Below, piece after piece: positions 45,523 to 54,513 of a stretch of 64,000 nucleotides of DNA; within the stretch, counting starts at the first letter, position 1, and each line of letters opens with the position of its first letter. A model generated the notes under the pieces. The model made no database searches. It worked only from the letters and a program-made list of their open reading frames with translations, and was not told where the DNA came from. The DNA comes from Deltaproteobacteria bacterium (GTDB lineage: Bacteria; Myxococcota_A; UBA9042), in the NCBI GenBank assembly GCA_020632665.1, contig JACKFC010000004.1, forward strand, positions 145,717-209,716, read 5' to 3'. The translations under genes were made by a program, and so were the position numbers.

Positions 45523-48500
45523 CACTTGGCTCCTTGTGCGTCGTCGCCGGCAGCCGCGGGCGCCGGGTTCGGGTTCTTCGGCGCCGCGGGCGCGGGCGCG
45601 GGCGCGGCCTCACGAACGTAGGTGTCCAGCGCGGCGCCGTGCAGGTGCAACGCCGCCATCGCCGCCTCGAGCCGGGCTTGCGCCGTCCGGCCGTCGATCT
45701 GCCCGGCCGACTGGGCGTCGCGGATGGTGCGCAGCACGCGGTGCACGTCGACCGCGGCCCTCGCCAACTCGGTGACCGAGAGCGGCTTGTTCAGGCCGAG
45801 CAGCCCGCCGATATCGGTCGCGTCGCTGTGCGTCCGCAGCGCGGTGAGCGAGCCGTCGTCGCCCCAGACCCGCATCGTCGTCACGCCCAGCACTTTCGCC
45901 ACCCGATTCCGCCCGGCGAGGGCGGCCAGCAGCAACGGCCGCGCCAGGTCGATGCCGAGCGGCGCGATCTCGTCGCGGCACAAACGCAGCACCGAGCGCG
46001 CGGTCGGCTCGCGGCGCCAGGCGGCGTCGGCGTAGCGCTCGTCGTCGGCGATGCCGGCCAGGACCAGGCGCAGGCCCTCGGCGCCACGATGGCGGATCAG
46101 CAACGTTGCGGCCCACCAGCGATCGTCGGTATCGCGGAAGCCGAGCAGCGCCTCGAGGTGGCCCTGCAGGTAGGTGATGTCGCGATCGAGCACGCTGCGT
46201 CCGCCTTGTTGGTTGGCCTCGCGCGAAGGCGTCTCTGCCATCGTCTCGATCATCGCGCGTAGGGTCTCCATCGTCGCGGTGCGGGCCGCGTCCGCCGGCT
46301 GTGCAGCCGCGGCGCCGGTGCCGGCGTCGCCGATCTCCAGCAGCGCGTGCGTGTCGAGCAGCAGGAGCGCGGTCTGCACGTCCGGCACCTTGGCGAGGAG
46401 GGCGAGATCGGTCTCGGTCGGCAGCACCCGGCGCACCACCAGGGCGCGGCGGTAGGCCCGCACAAGGGCCCGCACCGCCGGCGCGGAGTCCAGCGCGATC
46501 AGCGCCTTGGCCGCCGACTCGCGCCAGACGTCGGCAGAGACCAGCGCCTCCAGGCCGTCGACGGCGGGCGCGCGCAGTTGGCTCAACTCGGGCTCGAGCA
46601 GGCGCGGCGAGACCAGCGTCTTCACGACCTCGGCCGCGCTGTCGGGGCTCACGCCGGCGAAGGCGTAGCGGGCCACAGCCTCCTGCGCTTTCAGCGAGGA
46701 CTCTGCCGAGAGCAGGGCATCGCCGGACGTCGGTGCCGAGAGCAGCAGCAGCCAATGCCGCGCGACCTTCGCCAGCTCGGGCGTCTCGTCGCGGAGGTCG
46801 GCGGCGAGCAAGGCAGCGAAGGCCGCGGCGAGCTCGGCTGCGTCCTCGGTCGCGGCAATCACCGCGCGCAGCTGCGGCTCGAGCGGGCCGTGCACCGCTG
46901 CGTACAGCGCCGCAGCACGGAAGCCGACGGTGTGCTTGGTGTCGTGGACGTAGCGTTGCAGCGCCGGGAGCGCCTCGCCGCTGCCCTGCCAGAGCGCGAA
47001 GAGGGCTTTTCGGTCCGCGTCGGTCATCGCCGCGTCGGGGCCGACCAGCGTCCGCACCCGCTCGCCGTCGACGTCGCGCAGATCGATCCGGGCGCAGCGG
47101 TTGTCGAGCGCCGGGCGGAGCTTGTCGATATCGCCGACCACCACGGTCTGCACCGCGTTCGCACCGAAATGCCGGGCCGCGGCGGCGCGGGCCTGCTCGA
47201 CGTCCACCGCGCGCAGCGCAGCGGCGTAGCCGGACCACACCGTCTCCGGCAGGCCGTAGAGGCGCACTGCGGCGATCCGGCTGGCGACCGCCGCGCTCGA
47301 AGCCACGCCAGCGACGAATTGGCCGACCAGGAAGCGCTGCGCCGAGGTCAGCTCTTCTTGGCTCGGCACGGCGTTGCGCATCATGTCGAGCTCGGACGCG
47401 ACGGCGTCGAGGGCCTCGGCCGTCTTCGGCGTCCGCACCGACGACGAGAGCGACCAATCGCCGGCGCGCAGCCGCCCGTCGAGGCTGCTGTAGATGCCGT
47501 AGGTCAGGCCCTTGCGCTCGCGCAGCACCGTGAACAGTCGCGAGCTCGCCGAGCCGCCGAGGATCTGATTGGCGATGACGAGCTGCGGCCAGGTTGGCTC
47601 CGCCCGCGTCACGCCGGGGTTGCCGAGGATCAGCACGCTCTGCACAGCCTCGGGGACGGCGAAGACGTGGCACGCCTCTGGCTCGGGCGCGGGCGCCGGG
47701 ATCGCGCCGACTTCTTCCGCCGGGGCTTCCAGCGCGCGGCCGAAGGCGTCGCGCAGCGCGGTCGCGACCGCGGACGGATCGACGTCGCCGACCAGGACCA
47801 GGCTCGAGCCGCGCAAGCCGAACGCGGCCTTGTGCGCGTCCTGCAGGTGGCGGCGGCTGATCTGCGCCACGCTCCGCTCGGTCAGCCCGGTGCTGCCGTA
47901 CGGATGGCCGGGGCCGTAAACGATGCGGTTGAAGATGCGACCGGCGACCTCGCGCGGGCGCGTTCCGAGCGTCTGCAGCCGCGCCGCGTGTTGCTTCTTC
48001 CGCGTCTCGAGTAGCTTGCCGTCGAACTCGGGCTCGAGCACCGCCTCGGCGACCAGCGCGAGGAAGGGGCCGAGTTGGTGCGCGAGCACACGGCCGGAGA
48101 GGATCATCGCGTCCGAGGCGGCGGAGATCTCCAGCCGCGCGCCGTGATCTTCGAGCGCCGCGGCGAATTTCGCGCCGGGGTGGCGGCGGGTGCCCTCGAC
48201 CATCAACTCGGCCAGGAGCGACGTGGTGCCCGCGGGCCAGCGGCTGCGGTTGCGGCCGTCCTTGCCGAATTCCAGGGCCCGCCCGCCCGGGATCACCCAG
48301 CGAAAATGGATCGCCGGCGAGGCGGTCCGCTGCACCGTGATCAACTCGACGCCGGCGACGGCCTCCGGGCTCTCTGCGGTGGCCGCTGCGGCGCCGATGA
48401 CGCCGACGCTCGGCGTCGGGAAACCGACCTCACCGATCGGCTGCACTTTCGGACGGATGCTATCCGGATCGGGAGCTTCGGTCGCTGCGGCGGGCGGCGG

Positions 48501-48578
48501 CGCAGGGGCCTTGGCGGCCCCGCCGCAGCCGGCGAGCAGCAACAACGAGAACGGCAGCGAGCGTGCGATGGCCTTCAT
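45522..48578 (-). CDS. M16-family peptidase-like lipoprotein, inactive, with helical-repeat tail
   Basis: A 1018-aa protein with a lipobox (LLLLAGC). Residues about 75-520 follow the M16 (insulinase/processing-peptidase) fold, with LVLVGDVDPSAV and GGSASSRLFTVLRERKGLTYG as in other M16 proteins. Where active members have HxxEH, this one has SLLAELMVEGT, so the zinc site is lost. The following 490 residues are Ala/Leu-rich and helical, resembling HEAT repeats (EVVKTLVSPRLLEPELSQL). M16 enzymes often work as an active and an inactive subunit, and the active partner is the adjacent overlapping gene. It probably forms the substrate chamber in the periplasm. Confidence 0.82.
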   Translation of the reverse strand: MKAIARSLPFSLLLLAGCGGAAKAPAPPPAAATEAPDPDSIRPKVQPIGEVGFPTPSVGVIGAAAATAESPEAVAGVELITVQRTASPAIHFRWVIPGGRALEFGKDGRNRSRWPAGTTSLLAELMVEGTRRHPGAKFAAALEDHGARLEISAASDAMILSGRVLAHQLGPFLALVAEAVLEPEFDGKLLETRKKQHAARLQTLGTRPREVAGRIFNRIVYGPGHPYGSTGLTERSVAQISRRHLQDAHKAAFGLRGSSLVLVGDVDPSAVATALRDAFGRALEAPAEEVGAIPAPAPEPEACHVFAVPEAVQSVLILGNPGVTRAEPTWPQLVIANQILGGSASSRLFTVLRERKGLTYGIYSSLDGRLRAGDWSLSSSVRTPKTAEALDAVASELDMMRNAVPSQEELTSAQRFLVGQFVAGVASSAAVASRIAAVRLYGLPETVWSGYAAALRAVDVEQARAAAARHFGANAVQTVVVGDIDKLRPALDNRCARIDLRDVDGERVRTLVGPDAAMTDADRKALFALWQGSGEALPALQRYVHDTKHTVGFRAAALYAAVHGPLEPQLRAVIAATEDAAELAAAFAALLAADLRDETPELAKVARHWLLLLSAPTSGDALLSAESSLKAQEAVARYAFAGVSPDSAAEVVKTLVSPRLLEPELSQLRAPAVDGLEALVSADVWRESAAKALIALDSAPAVRALVRAYRRALVVRRVLPTETDLALLAKVPDVQTALLLLDTHALLEIGDAGTGAAAAQPADAARTATMETLRAMIETMAETPSREANQQGGRSVLDRDITYLQGHLEALLGFRDTDDRWWAATLLIRHRGAEGLRLVLAGIADDERYADAAWRREPTARSVLRLCRDEIAPLGIDLARPLLLAALAGRNRVAKVLGVTTMRVWGDDGSLTALRTHSDATDIGGLLGLNKPLSVTELARAAVDVHRVLRTIRDAQSAGQIDGRTAQARLEAAMAALHLHGAALDTYVREAAPAPAPAAPKNPNPAPAAAGDDAQGAK

Positions 48579-50476
48579 GCGGCACCTCCCGGAGCGTCCT
48601 CGGGCGTGGGCGGATCCGCTGGCGGATCGGCCGGCGTTGGCGGCTCGTCCGCCGGTGCGTCATCGCTGGGGGCCGGCGGCGTGGGCGGGGGCTGGTCGGC
48701 TTTCGGCTGGTCGGCGTCGGGCTTCTCCGCCGCTGCCTTCTCCGCCGCTGCCTTCTCGGCCGCCGCCTTCTTCGCCGCGGCCTTCTCCGCTGCGGCGGCA
48801 GCCTTGGCTTCCGCTGCCGCCTTCTTCGCCGCCTCTCGTTCGGCCTTGGCTGCTGCTGCAGCCGCCTTGCGCGCCTCACGCTCGGCCGCCGCCTTCTCCT
48901 TCGCGAGCTGCCGTGCCGCGGCCTTCTCGGCCTTCTTCCGCTCGGCCTCGGCGCGCTTGGCGGCGCGGGCGTCTTCCTTCGCCATCGCGGCTTCGGCGCG
49001 CTCGACGTAGCGCGGCTTGCTGCCCGCGTCCTTCGCCGGCGCCATGCCCGTGGGCAGGACGTCCATCTCCAGCTCGCGCTGCCAACCGAGCCATTGCCGC
49101 GCCACGCGCTGCACATCCGCGGCGGTCACCGCCCGGTAGCGCTGCAGCGCGCCGTTGACCCGCCCTGCGTCGCCTTCGTAGAGCTCGTAGCGGCAGAGCA
49201 CCTCGGCGCGCGACTCGAGCGACTCGCGACCGAAGACCCAGCTCGATTCGAACGCGATCTTGGCGCGGGCGAGCTCGGCGTCCGAGACGCCGCGGGTCGC
49301 GATGTCGAGGATGGCCTCGCGGACGATCTGCTTGGCCCGGTCGAGATCCCGCAACGTCGGCTTGGCCAACTCGACGTAGACGTGGAAGACGTCGACGTCG
49401 CGGCGGCCGTAGGTCCCGGCGAAATGGCGCGAGGCCAGGCCCGTCTCGCGGTCGAGTTTCTGCTCCAGCCGGCTGCTACGACCACCGTCGAGGACCTGCG
49501 AGAGCAAATCCAGCGCCAGCGCGTCGGCGTGGGGCGCCGCCGGGACCTTCCAGGTCATGTGGAAGGCCGGCATCTTGCCGCGCTTCTCCTCGTGGTGCAG
49601 CCAGCGGTGTTCGGTCGTCTCCGGCTCGCTGAAGGCCTCCTTGTGGATCTCGGCGCGGCGCGGCAGCCGGCCGAGGGTCTTCTCCAGCACTGCGCGGGCC
49701 TGCTCCGGCGTCACGTCGCCGACGAGCGCGACGACGACGTTGTTCGGCGTGTACCAACGGCGCCAGAAGTCGACGAAATCCTGCAGCGGCGCGGCCTGCA
49801 GATCCTCCATCGAGCCGATGGTCGAGTGCCCGAGCTTCCAATTCGAGAAGAGGGTGCCGAGCAGCCCGAGGCGGGACTCGGCGTAGGGCTGGTTCTCGTA
49901 GCGCTGCCGCCGCTCTTCCATCACGGTCTGACGCTGATTCTCGACGTTCTTCTCGTCGATCTGCAGCGCCGCGAAGCGATCGTGCTCGAGCCAGAGCGCC
50001 AGCTCGAGCGCACCCTTCGGCACGGTCTCGTAGTAGTAGGTGCGGTCCGACGAGGTATTGGCGTTGAGGTCGGCTCCGACCGACTCCAGCGCGGTGAAGT
50101 GCTCCATCTTTCCGACGTGCTTGCTGCCCTGGAACATCATGTGTTCGAAGAAATGGGCCAGGCCGCTCTTGCCCTTCTCCTCGTCGCGCGAGCCGACGTC
50201 GACCATCAGCCCAATCGCCACCAGCGGCGCGCTCGAATCCGATTGCACGACCACCCGCAAGCCGTTCTCCAAGGTGAAGCGGTGCAGCTCCAGCGGCTTG
50301 GGCTCGGGCCATTGCGCGGCGGTGTCGACGTTCGGCTTGTCGGGGCGGGGGCCGGCCGTCGCGACCCAACCAGCGGAGAGCGTCACGGTGGCGAGCGCCG
50401 CGGCCAACCAGGCCTTCCCGGCGCGCGGTGCGCCGATCAGCGGCAGGACGGCGGCGCGATTGCGGCGAAGCGGCAT
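48575..50476 (-). CDS. M16-family zinc peptidase with Lys/Ala/Glu-rich tail
   Basis: A 633-aa exported protein with an N-terminal signal-like segment. The inverted zinc motif HFFEH is at about residues 107-111, and the third ligand lies near VMEERRQR at about 185. GSRDEEKGKSGLAHFFEH, NANTSSDRTYYYETVP and the R/Y-containing C-domain match active M16B peptidases. Residues about 500-590 are an Ala/Lys/Glu-rich helical tail, TolA- or histone-H1-like, followed by a Pro/Asp-rich end. The tail is encoded by GCC/AAG-rich simple sequence and is not part of usual M16 enzymes. It overlaps the inactive partner gene by 4 bases. GGAGG lies 4 nt before the ATG. Confidence 0.86.
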   Translation of the reverse strand: MPLRRNRAAVLPLIGAPRAGKAWLAAALATVTLSAGWVATAGPRPDKPNVDTAAQWPEPKPLELHRFTLENGLRVVVQSDSSAPLVAIGLMVDVGSRDEEKGKSGLAHFFEHMMFQGSKHVGKMEHFTALESVGADLNANTSSDRTYYYETVPKGALELALWLEHDRFAALQIDEKNVENQRQTVMEERRQRYENQPYAESRLGLLGTLFSNWKLGHSTIGSMEDLQAAPLQDFVDFWRRWYTPNNVVVALVGDVTPEQARAVLEKTLGRLPRRAEIHKEAFSEPETTEHRWLHHEEKRGKMPAFHMTWKVPAAPHADALALDLLSQVLDGGRSSRLEQKLDRETGLASRHFAGTYGRRDVDVFHVYVELAKPTLRDLDRAKQIVREAILDIATRGVSDAELARAKIAFESSWVFGRESLESRAEVLCRYELYEGDAGRVNGALQRYRAVTAADVQRVARQWLGWQRELEMDVLPTGMAPAKDAGSKPRYVERAEAAMAKEDARAAKRAEAERKKAEKAAARQLAKEKAAAEREARKAAAAAAKAEREAAKKAAAEAKAAAAAEKAAAKKAAAEKAAAEKAAAEKPDADQPKADQPPPTPPAPSDDAPADEPPTPADPPADPPTPEDAPGGAA

Positions 50477-50534
50477 GATACCTCCAGCGTCGGGCGTGGG
50501 CAGCGGACCGACCGGGACGGTGGCTCCGCGGCCG

Positions 50535-50562
50535 AGGCTACCACCACGCGACGTGCTGTCGA
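50535..50562 (-). promoter_or_regulatory. candidate promoter of the M16-M16-dapA operon
   Basis: The minus strand reads TCGACA, 16 bp, TAGCCT preceded by TGG. The -35 differs from TTGACA at one position. The leader would be about 52 nt. Confidence 0.42.
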
Positions 50563-50604
50563 AGTCTCGCCCGTGGCCGTAGAGACTCCAGCGCAGTCAG
50601 CGGA

Positions 50605-52413
50605 TCAGGCGTCCGGGGTCGGCACCACGGTGCGGACGTGGAGCTCCTCGAGCTGCGCCGGCGAAACCTCCGACGGCGACTCCGTCATCAGGTCGCTCGC
50701 CCTTTGCGTCTTCGGGAAGGCGATCACGTCGCGCAGGCTGTCGGCGCCGCAGAGCAGCATCATCAGCCGGTCCATGCCGAGCGCGATGCCGCCGTGCGGC
50801 GGGGTACCGAACGAGAGCGCGTCGATGAAGAAGCCGAATTTGTCGCGCCGCTCCGCCTCGTCGAGGCCGAGCAGGGCGAAGACGCGGTCCTGCACGTCGG
50901 AGCGGTGGATTCGGATGCTGCCGCCGCCGAGCTCGATGCCGTTGAGCACGAGATCGTAGGCCTTGGCGCGGACCTTGCCGGGATCGCTGTCGAGCATGCC
51001 GACGTCACTGTCCATCGGGCTGGTGAAGGGGTGGTGCATGGCGAACCAGCGGCCGGCGCCCTCGTCGTATTCGAACATCGGGAAGTCGACCACCCAGCAG
51101 AAGGCGTCCATCTCCGGATCGATGAGGCCCAGGCGGTCGCCGACGACCTGACGCAGCCGCGCGAGCGACGCGTTGACCACGCTCGCCTTGTCCGCGACGA
51201 AGAGGATCAGCGCGCCGGGGCCGACCTCCATGTGCGCCAGCAGCTCGGTCTTGAGCGCGTCGTCCAGGCCCTTCGCCACCGGGCCCGACCAGGCGCCGTC
51301 CTCGGCGATGCGCGCCCACGCCACGCCGCGCGCGCCGAAGGGTGCCGCTTCTGCCGGCAGGGTCTTGTCGAGGTCCTTGCGGGTCAGCGAGGAGCCGTCC
51401 GGGATCGCCAGCGCCTTGACGATGCCGCCGCGCTCGAACGCGTCGGTGAAGACGCGGAAGGTCGCCCGGCCCGCGAGCTTCTCGGTCAGGTCCGAGAGCG
51501 GCAGTCCGAAGCGCAGGTCGGGCCGATCGATGCCGTATTTGTCCATTGCCTCTTGGTAGGTGATCGAGGGGATCGGCGTCGGCACGGTCGTGCCCTTCAC
51601 CGCCTTCCAGATCAGCGAGACGTAGCCGTCGAGCAGGGTGCGGATTTCGTCGACGTCGACGAAGGAGAGCTCCAGGTCGAGCTGGGTGAACTCCGGCTGG
51701 CGGTCGGCGCGCAGGTCTTCGTCGCGGAAGCAACGGCAGATCTGCATGTAGCGGTCCATCCCGGACATCATGAAGAGCTGCTTGAACTGCTGCGGCGACT
51801 GCGGCAGCGCGTAGAACTCACCGGGGTGCACGCGGCTCGGCACCAGGTAGTCGCGCGCGCCCTCGGGTGTGCTCTTCGCCAGGATCGGCGTCTCGAGCTC
51901 GAGGAAGTCGTGGTCCTCGCAAAAGTAGCGCCGCGTCAGCTGGTTGACCCGGCTGCGCAGGGCGAGGTTGGCCGAGAGCTTGGGCCGACGCAGATCGAGG
52001 TAGCGGTAGGTCAGCCGCGTCGTCTCGTTGGTGTCGATCTCGTCCTTGATCTCGAACGGCGGCGTCTTCGCCTCGTTGAGGACCGTGACCTCGTCGACCA
52101 GGATCTCGACCGCGCCGGTCGGGATCTTCGGGTTGATGTTGGTGCCGCGGCTGATCACCTCGCCACGGGCGCCGATCACCCACTCGGTGCGCAGCTTGTC
52201 GGCGATCGCGTGGGCTGTGCCGTTGCCGTGGCTGGGCTCGAAGCGGAGCTGGACGATGCCGGTGCGGTCGCGCAGATCGACGAAGATCACGCCGCCGTGA
52301 TCGCGGTACGACTGCACCCAACCATAGACCGTGGCCTGCTGGCCGACGTGCTCGTCGCGGAATGCGCCGCAGTGGCGGCTGCGCTTGTGCTGCTGAATGA
52401 AGCCGGTGGTCAT
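50605..52413 (-). CDS. aspS: aspartyl-tRNA synthetase, apparently non-discriminating
   Basis: A 602-aa bacterial-type AspRS with an N-terminal OB anticodon domain, catalytic core and GAD insertion. Class II motifs are clear: YRYLDLRRP, ALPQSPQQFKQLFMMSG, CFRDEDLRADRQPEFTQLD and GGIALGMDRL. The anticodon-domain signature YRDHGG (His 39) and SRGTNIN carry His and Gly at the positions that, in established ND-AspRS work, mark enzymes that charge both tRNA-Asp and tRNA-Asn. Asn-tRNA would then be made by GatCAB. The ATG at 52413 follows AGGAG; eight further upstream codons are rejected. It is transcribed toward the M16 operon, 128 bp away. Confidence 0.95.
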   Translation of the reverse strand: MTTGFIQQHKRSRHCGAFRDEHVGQQATVYGWVQSYRDHGGVIFVDLRDRTGIVQLRFEPSHGNGTAHAIADKLRTEWVIGARGEVISRGTNINPKIPTGAVEILVDEVTVLNEAKTPPFEIKDEIDTNETTRLTYRYLDLRRPKLSANLALRSRVNQLTRRYFCEDHDFLELETPILAKSTPEGARDYLVPSRVHPGEFYALPQSPQQFKQLFMMSGMDRYMQICRCFRDEDLRADRQPEFTQLDLELSFVDVDEIRTLLDGYVSLIWKAVKGTTVPTPIPSITYQEAMDKYGIDRPDLRFGLPLSDLTEKLAGRATFRVFTDAFERGGIVKALAIPDGSSLTRKDLDKTLPAEAAPFGARGVAWARIAEDGAWSGPVAKGLDDALKTELLAHMEVGPGALILFVADKASVVNASLARLRQVVGDRLGLIDPEMDAFCWVVDFPMFEYDEGAGRWFAMHHPFTSPMDSDVGMLDSDPGKVRAKAYDLVLNGIELGGGSIRIHRSDVQDRVFALLGLDEAERRDKFGFFIDALSFGTPPHGGIALGMDRLMMLLCGADSLRDVIAFPKTQRASDLMTESPSEVSPAQLEELHVRTVVPTPDA

Positions 52414-52464
52414 CGTCGTTCTCCTGCCACGGGCCACCGCCGCTGCGGGGCCGAAGGGCTGCGG

Positions 52465-52493
52465 ATGCTATGGTGCGCCCCATGCACGCGCAA
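52465..52493 (-). promoter_or_regulatory. candidate promoter of aspS
   Basis: The minus strand reads TTGCGC, 17 bp, TAGCAT. Predicted start is about 45 nt before the ATG at 52413. No T-box or other amino-acid-sensing leader is seen. Confidence 0.42.
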
Positions 52494-52502
52494 GCGCCGC
52501 CG

Positions 52503-52511
52503 TGCTAGCCT
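52503..52511 (+). promoter_or_regulatory. candidate extended -10 of the OmpA-family gene
   Basis: TGC TAGCCT on the plus strand, with a leader of about 18 nt to the ATG at 52536 that contains GGGAGG. The same nonamer occurs before the lipoprotein gene at 62101. Confidence 0.42.
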
Positions 52512-52535
52512 GCAGCCCTGTCACGGGAGGACCTG

Positions 52536-53615
52536 ATGTACGCGCGCTCCACGACGATGGCTCCGCTCAAAACCCCGGTATTCTCGCTGCTGCTGCTGGT
52601 TCTCGCCGCGGCCTGGTTGCCCACAGCAGCCTTTGCCCAGATCGGCCCGGACGACCTCGGCTTCGACGTGCCGGTCGCCGTCGCGCAGGCCGGCAAGGGC
52701 ACGCCGATGGTCAGCTTCGAGCCGGCAGAGAAGCTCTCGGCCGTGGTCATGGAGCTGCGCCGCAGCGACGGCAAGACGAGCCGGGTCAAGGTCGGCAACC
52801 TGGCTCCCGGACGCGTCCGCAAGGTTCCGATTCGGCAGGAGAAGGGGGCGTTCTCGTACGTCGCGACGCTGCGCGGCAAGGGCCCCGGCGGGGCGTTCGG
52901 CCCCTTCGAGTTGACCTTCGAGCTCAAGGTCGGCGCGCCGCCGCGGATCGCGATCCGTGCCGACGACGTCGACCTCGAGGCCGGCCAGCTCACCCTGCGC
53001 AGCACCGAGGCCAAGGGCAGGGTGGCGCTGCAGGTCTGGGACAAGCACGGCGATCCCCTCGACGAGGTCGAGCAGCCCTACGACGTCGCCCCCGGCACGC
53101 CGATCGTCGTCAAGTGGAAGCAGAAGAAGGGCCAGGTCGCCGGGCGCTTCTCGATGAAGGTCTACGACGTCGCCGAGTTCTGGTCCGGCGTCGAGTCGGT
53201 GACCTTCGTCGATATCCCGCACGAGGACGTGATCTTCGACTCCGGCAAGTGGGAGATCCCCGAGGCCGAGCAGAAGAAGCTCGAGGCGCCGCTCTCCCGC
53301 ATCGCCGCCGAGCTCGCCAAGGTGCAGGGCGTTCTGCCCGTCTCGCTCTACGTCGCTGGCTATACCGACACCGTCGGCAGCGCGGCCGACAACCTCGAGC
53401 TCTCGCGCAAGCGCGCCGCCTCGATCGCGACCTGGTTCCGCAAGCGCGGCCTGAAGATCCCGATCTACCACCAGGGCTACGGCGAGTCCGTGCTCTTCGT
53501 GCCGACCCCGGACAACACCGACGAGGCGAAGAATCGGCGCGCCGTCTACGTCCTCTCGCCGACCACGCCGCCGCCTTCGGCCGGCTTTCCGGGCCGGGCC
53601 TGGAAGCGAATGTGA
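52536..53615 (+). CDS. OmpA-family peptidoglycan-binding periplasmic protein
   Basis: A 359-aa protein with a signal peptide (cleavage near AFA-QIG). Residues about 25-220 are a beta-rich Ig-like region with GFDVPVAVAQAGKG. The C-terminal OmpA domain (about 225-345) has VIFDSGKWEI, VAGYTDTVGSAADNLELSRKR and NRRAVYVLS, including the Asp and Arg that grip the diaminopimelate of peptidoglycan. It should tether the outer envelope to the wall. GGGAGG lies 5 nt before the ATG. The following gene starts on a GTG overlapping this stop. Confidence 0.85.
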   Translation: MYARSTTMAPLKTPVFSLLLLVLAAAWLPTAAFAQIGPDDLGFDVPVAVAQAGKGTPMVSFEPAEKLSAVVMELRRSDGKTSRVKVGNLAPGRVRKVPIRQEKGAFSYVATLRGKGPGGAFGPFELTFELKVGAPPRIAIRADDVDLEAGQLTLRSTEAKGRVALQVWDKHGDPLDEVEQPYDVAPGTPIVVKWKQKKGQVAGRFSMKVYDVAEFWSGVESVTFVDIPHEDVIFDSGKWEIPEAEQKKLEAPLSRIAAELAKVQGVLPVSLYVAGYTDTVGSAADNLELSRKRAASIATWFRKRGLKIPIYHQGYGESVLFVPTPDNTDEAKNRRAVYVLSPTTPPPSAGFPGRAWKRM

Positions 53616-54430
53616 GCGCGCAGGCCGCGGCGTCGGCCGGTGTCGCAGAGGCGATCGGGCTCGCATCCGGGCTGCGTGACGCATTTCGACTTCGCATCCT
53701 GCCGGCCGATCTGCCGCGTTGGCAGGCCGCGGTGCGGCGGCGCGGCTGGGCCTGTGCGGTGGCGGACGAACCGGTCGCGGCGAGCGCGGGGGGCCGCTGG
53801 GAGTCGCCCGCCGGCGCTGCCCCCGTCGTCCACGTCATGGTCGTCGCCCGCGACGCTGCACGCTGCGCCGAGCTCCTGCAGATCGAGCAACAGGCCGCGC
53901 ACGTGGCCGGTCTGCGCGACGCTGCGGCGGTCGCGGAATTGCTCGCCGCACACGAGACGCTCGGCGCCGCCTACGGCTATCCGGCGTGCTGCCGGCGCGC
54001 CTTCGCCGACGCCCACCTCGAGGTCGTCGCGGGGCTCGCGCCGCGCGCCGGCGACAATCTCGTCGCGATCGCCCGCGCCGCCCAGCGCAGCCGCGCCTTC
54101 GACGCCCGGCTCGACGTCCTCGAGCCCGGCCTGATGCAGCCGCAGCGCAGCGTCCTGCGCCATTTCCCGTGCCGCTTCGACTGCCCCGCTTCGATCGCGC
54201 TCGCCGACGCGCTCCGCGCCGCCGGTGCCGGTGCCGAGGACGAGGCAGCCGCGCGCGGGACCTTGGTGCTGCACGATGGGCAGTTGGTGCGCGGGCGAAC
54301 GCTGGAGCAGGCGCGCGCCGCGCTGGATGGCGTCGGCGTCCCCCACGCGCCCGCCGGCTGGTCAACGTCGTGGTCGGCGAGATTCCCGCTCTGGCTGCCT
54401 TTTCGCGAGCGCCGTCCTGACCTAGGATAG
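53612..54430 (+). CDS. DUF483-like Cys-containing protein
   Basis: A 272-aa protein read from a GTG at 53612 that overlaps the OmpA stop (GTGA). There is no export signal. The C-terminal two-thirds resemble DUF483: YGYPACCRRAFADAH and RHFPCRFDCPASIALADAL place two adjacent Cys and a later CxxxC that could bind a metal or an Fe-S cluster. The N-terminal part is Ala/Arg-rich. The biochemical role is unknown. Coupling to the OmpA gene argues for co-expression; the start is the least certain part. Confidence 0.6.
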   Translation: MSAQAAASAGVAEAIGLASGLRDAFRLRILPADLPRWQAAVRRRGWACAVADEPVAASAGGRWESPAGAAPVVHVMVVARDAARCAELLQIEQQAAHVAGLRDAAAVAELLAAHETLGAAYGYPACCRRAFADAHLEVVAGLAPRAGDNLVAIARAAQRSRAFDARLDVLEPGLMQPQRSVLRHFPCRFDCPASIALADALRAAGAGAEDEAAARGTLVLHDGQLVRGRTLEQARAALDGVGVPHAPAGWSTSWSARFPLWLPFRERRPDLG

Positions 54431-54513
54431 CGCTCCCTGCAGCCCGCTCTCGCAGATCCCCGCACCGATCGCCGCCACGAATTGCGCACAGATCCCTGCG
54501 CCGAGGAGCCCGC

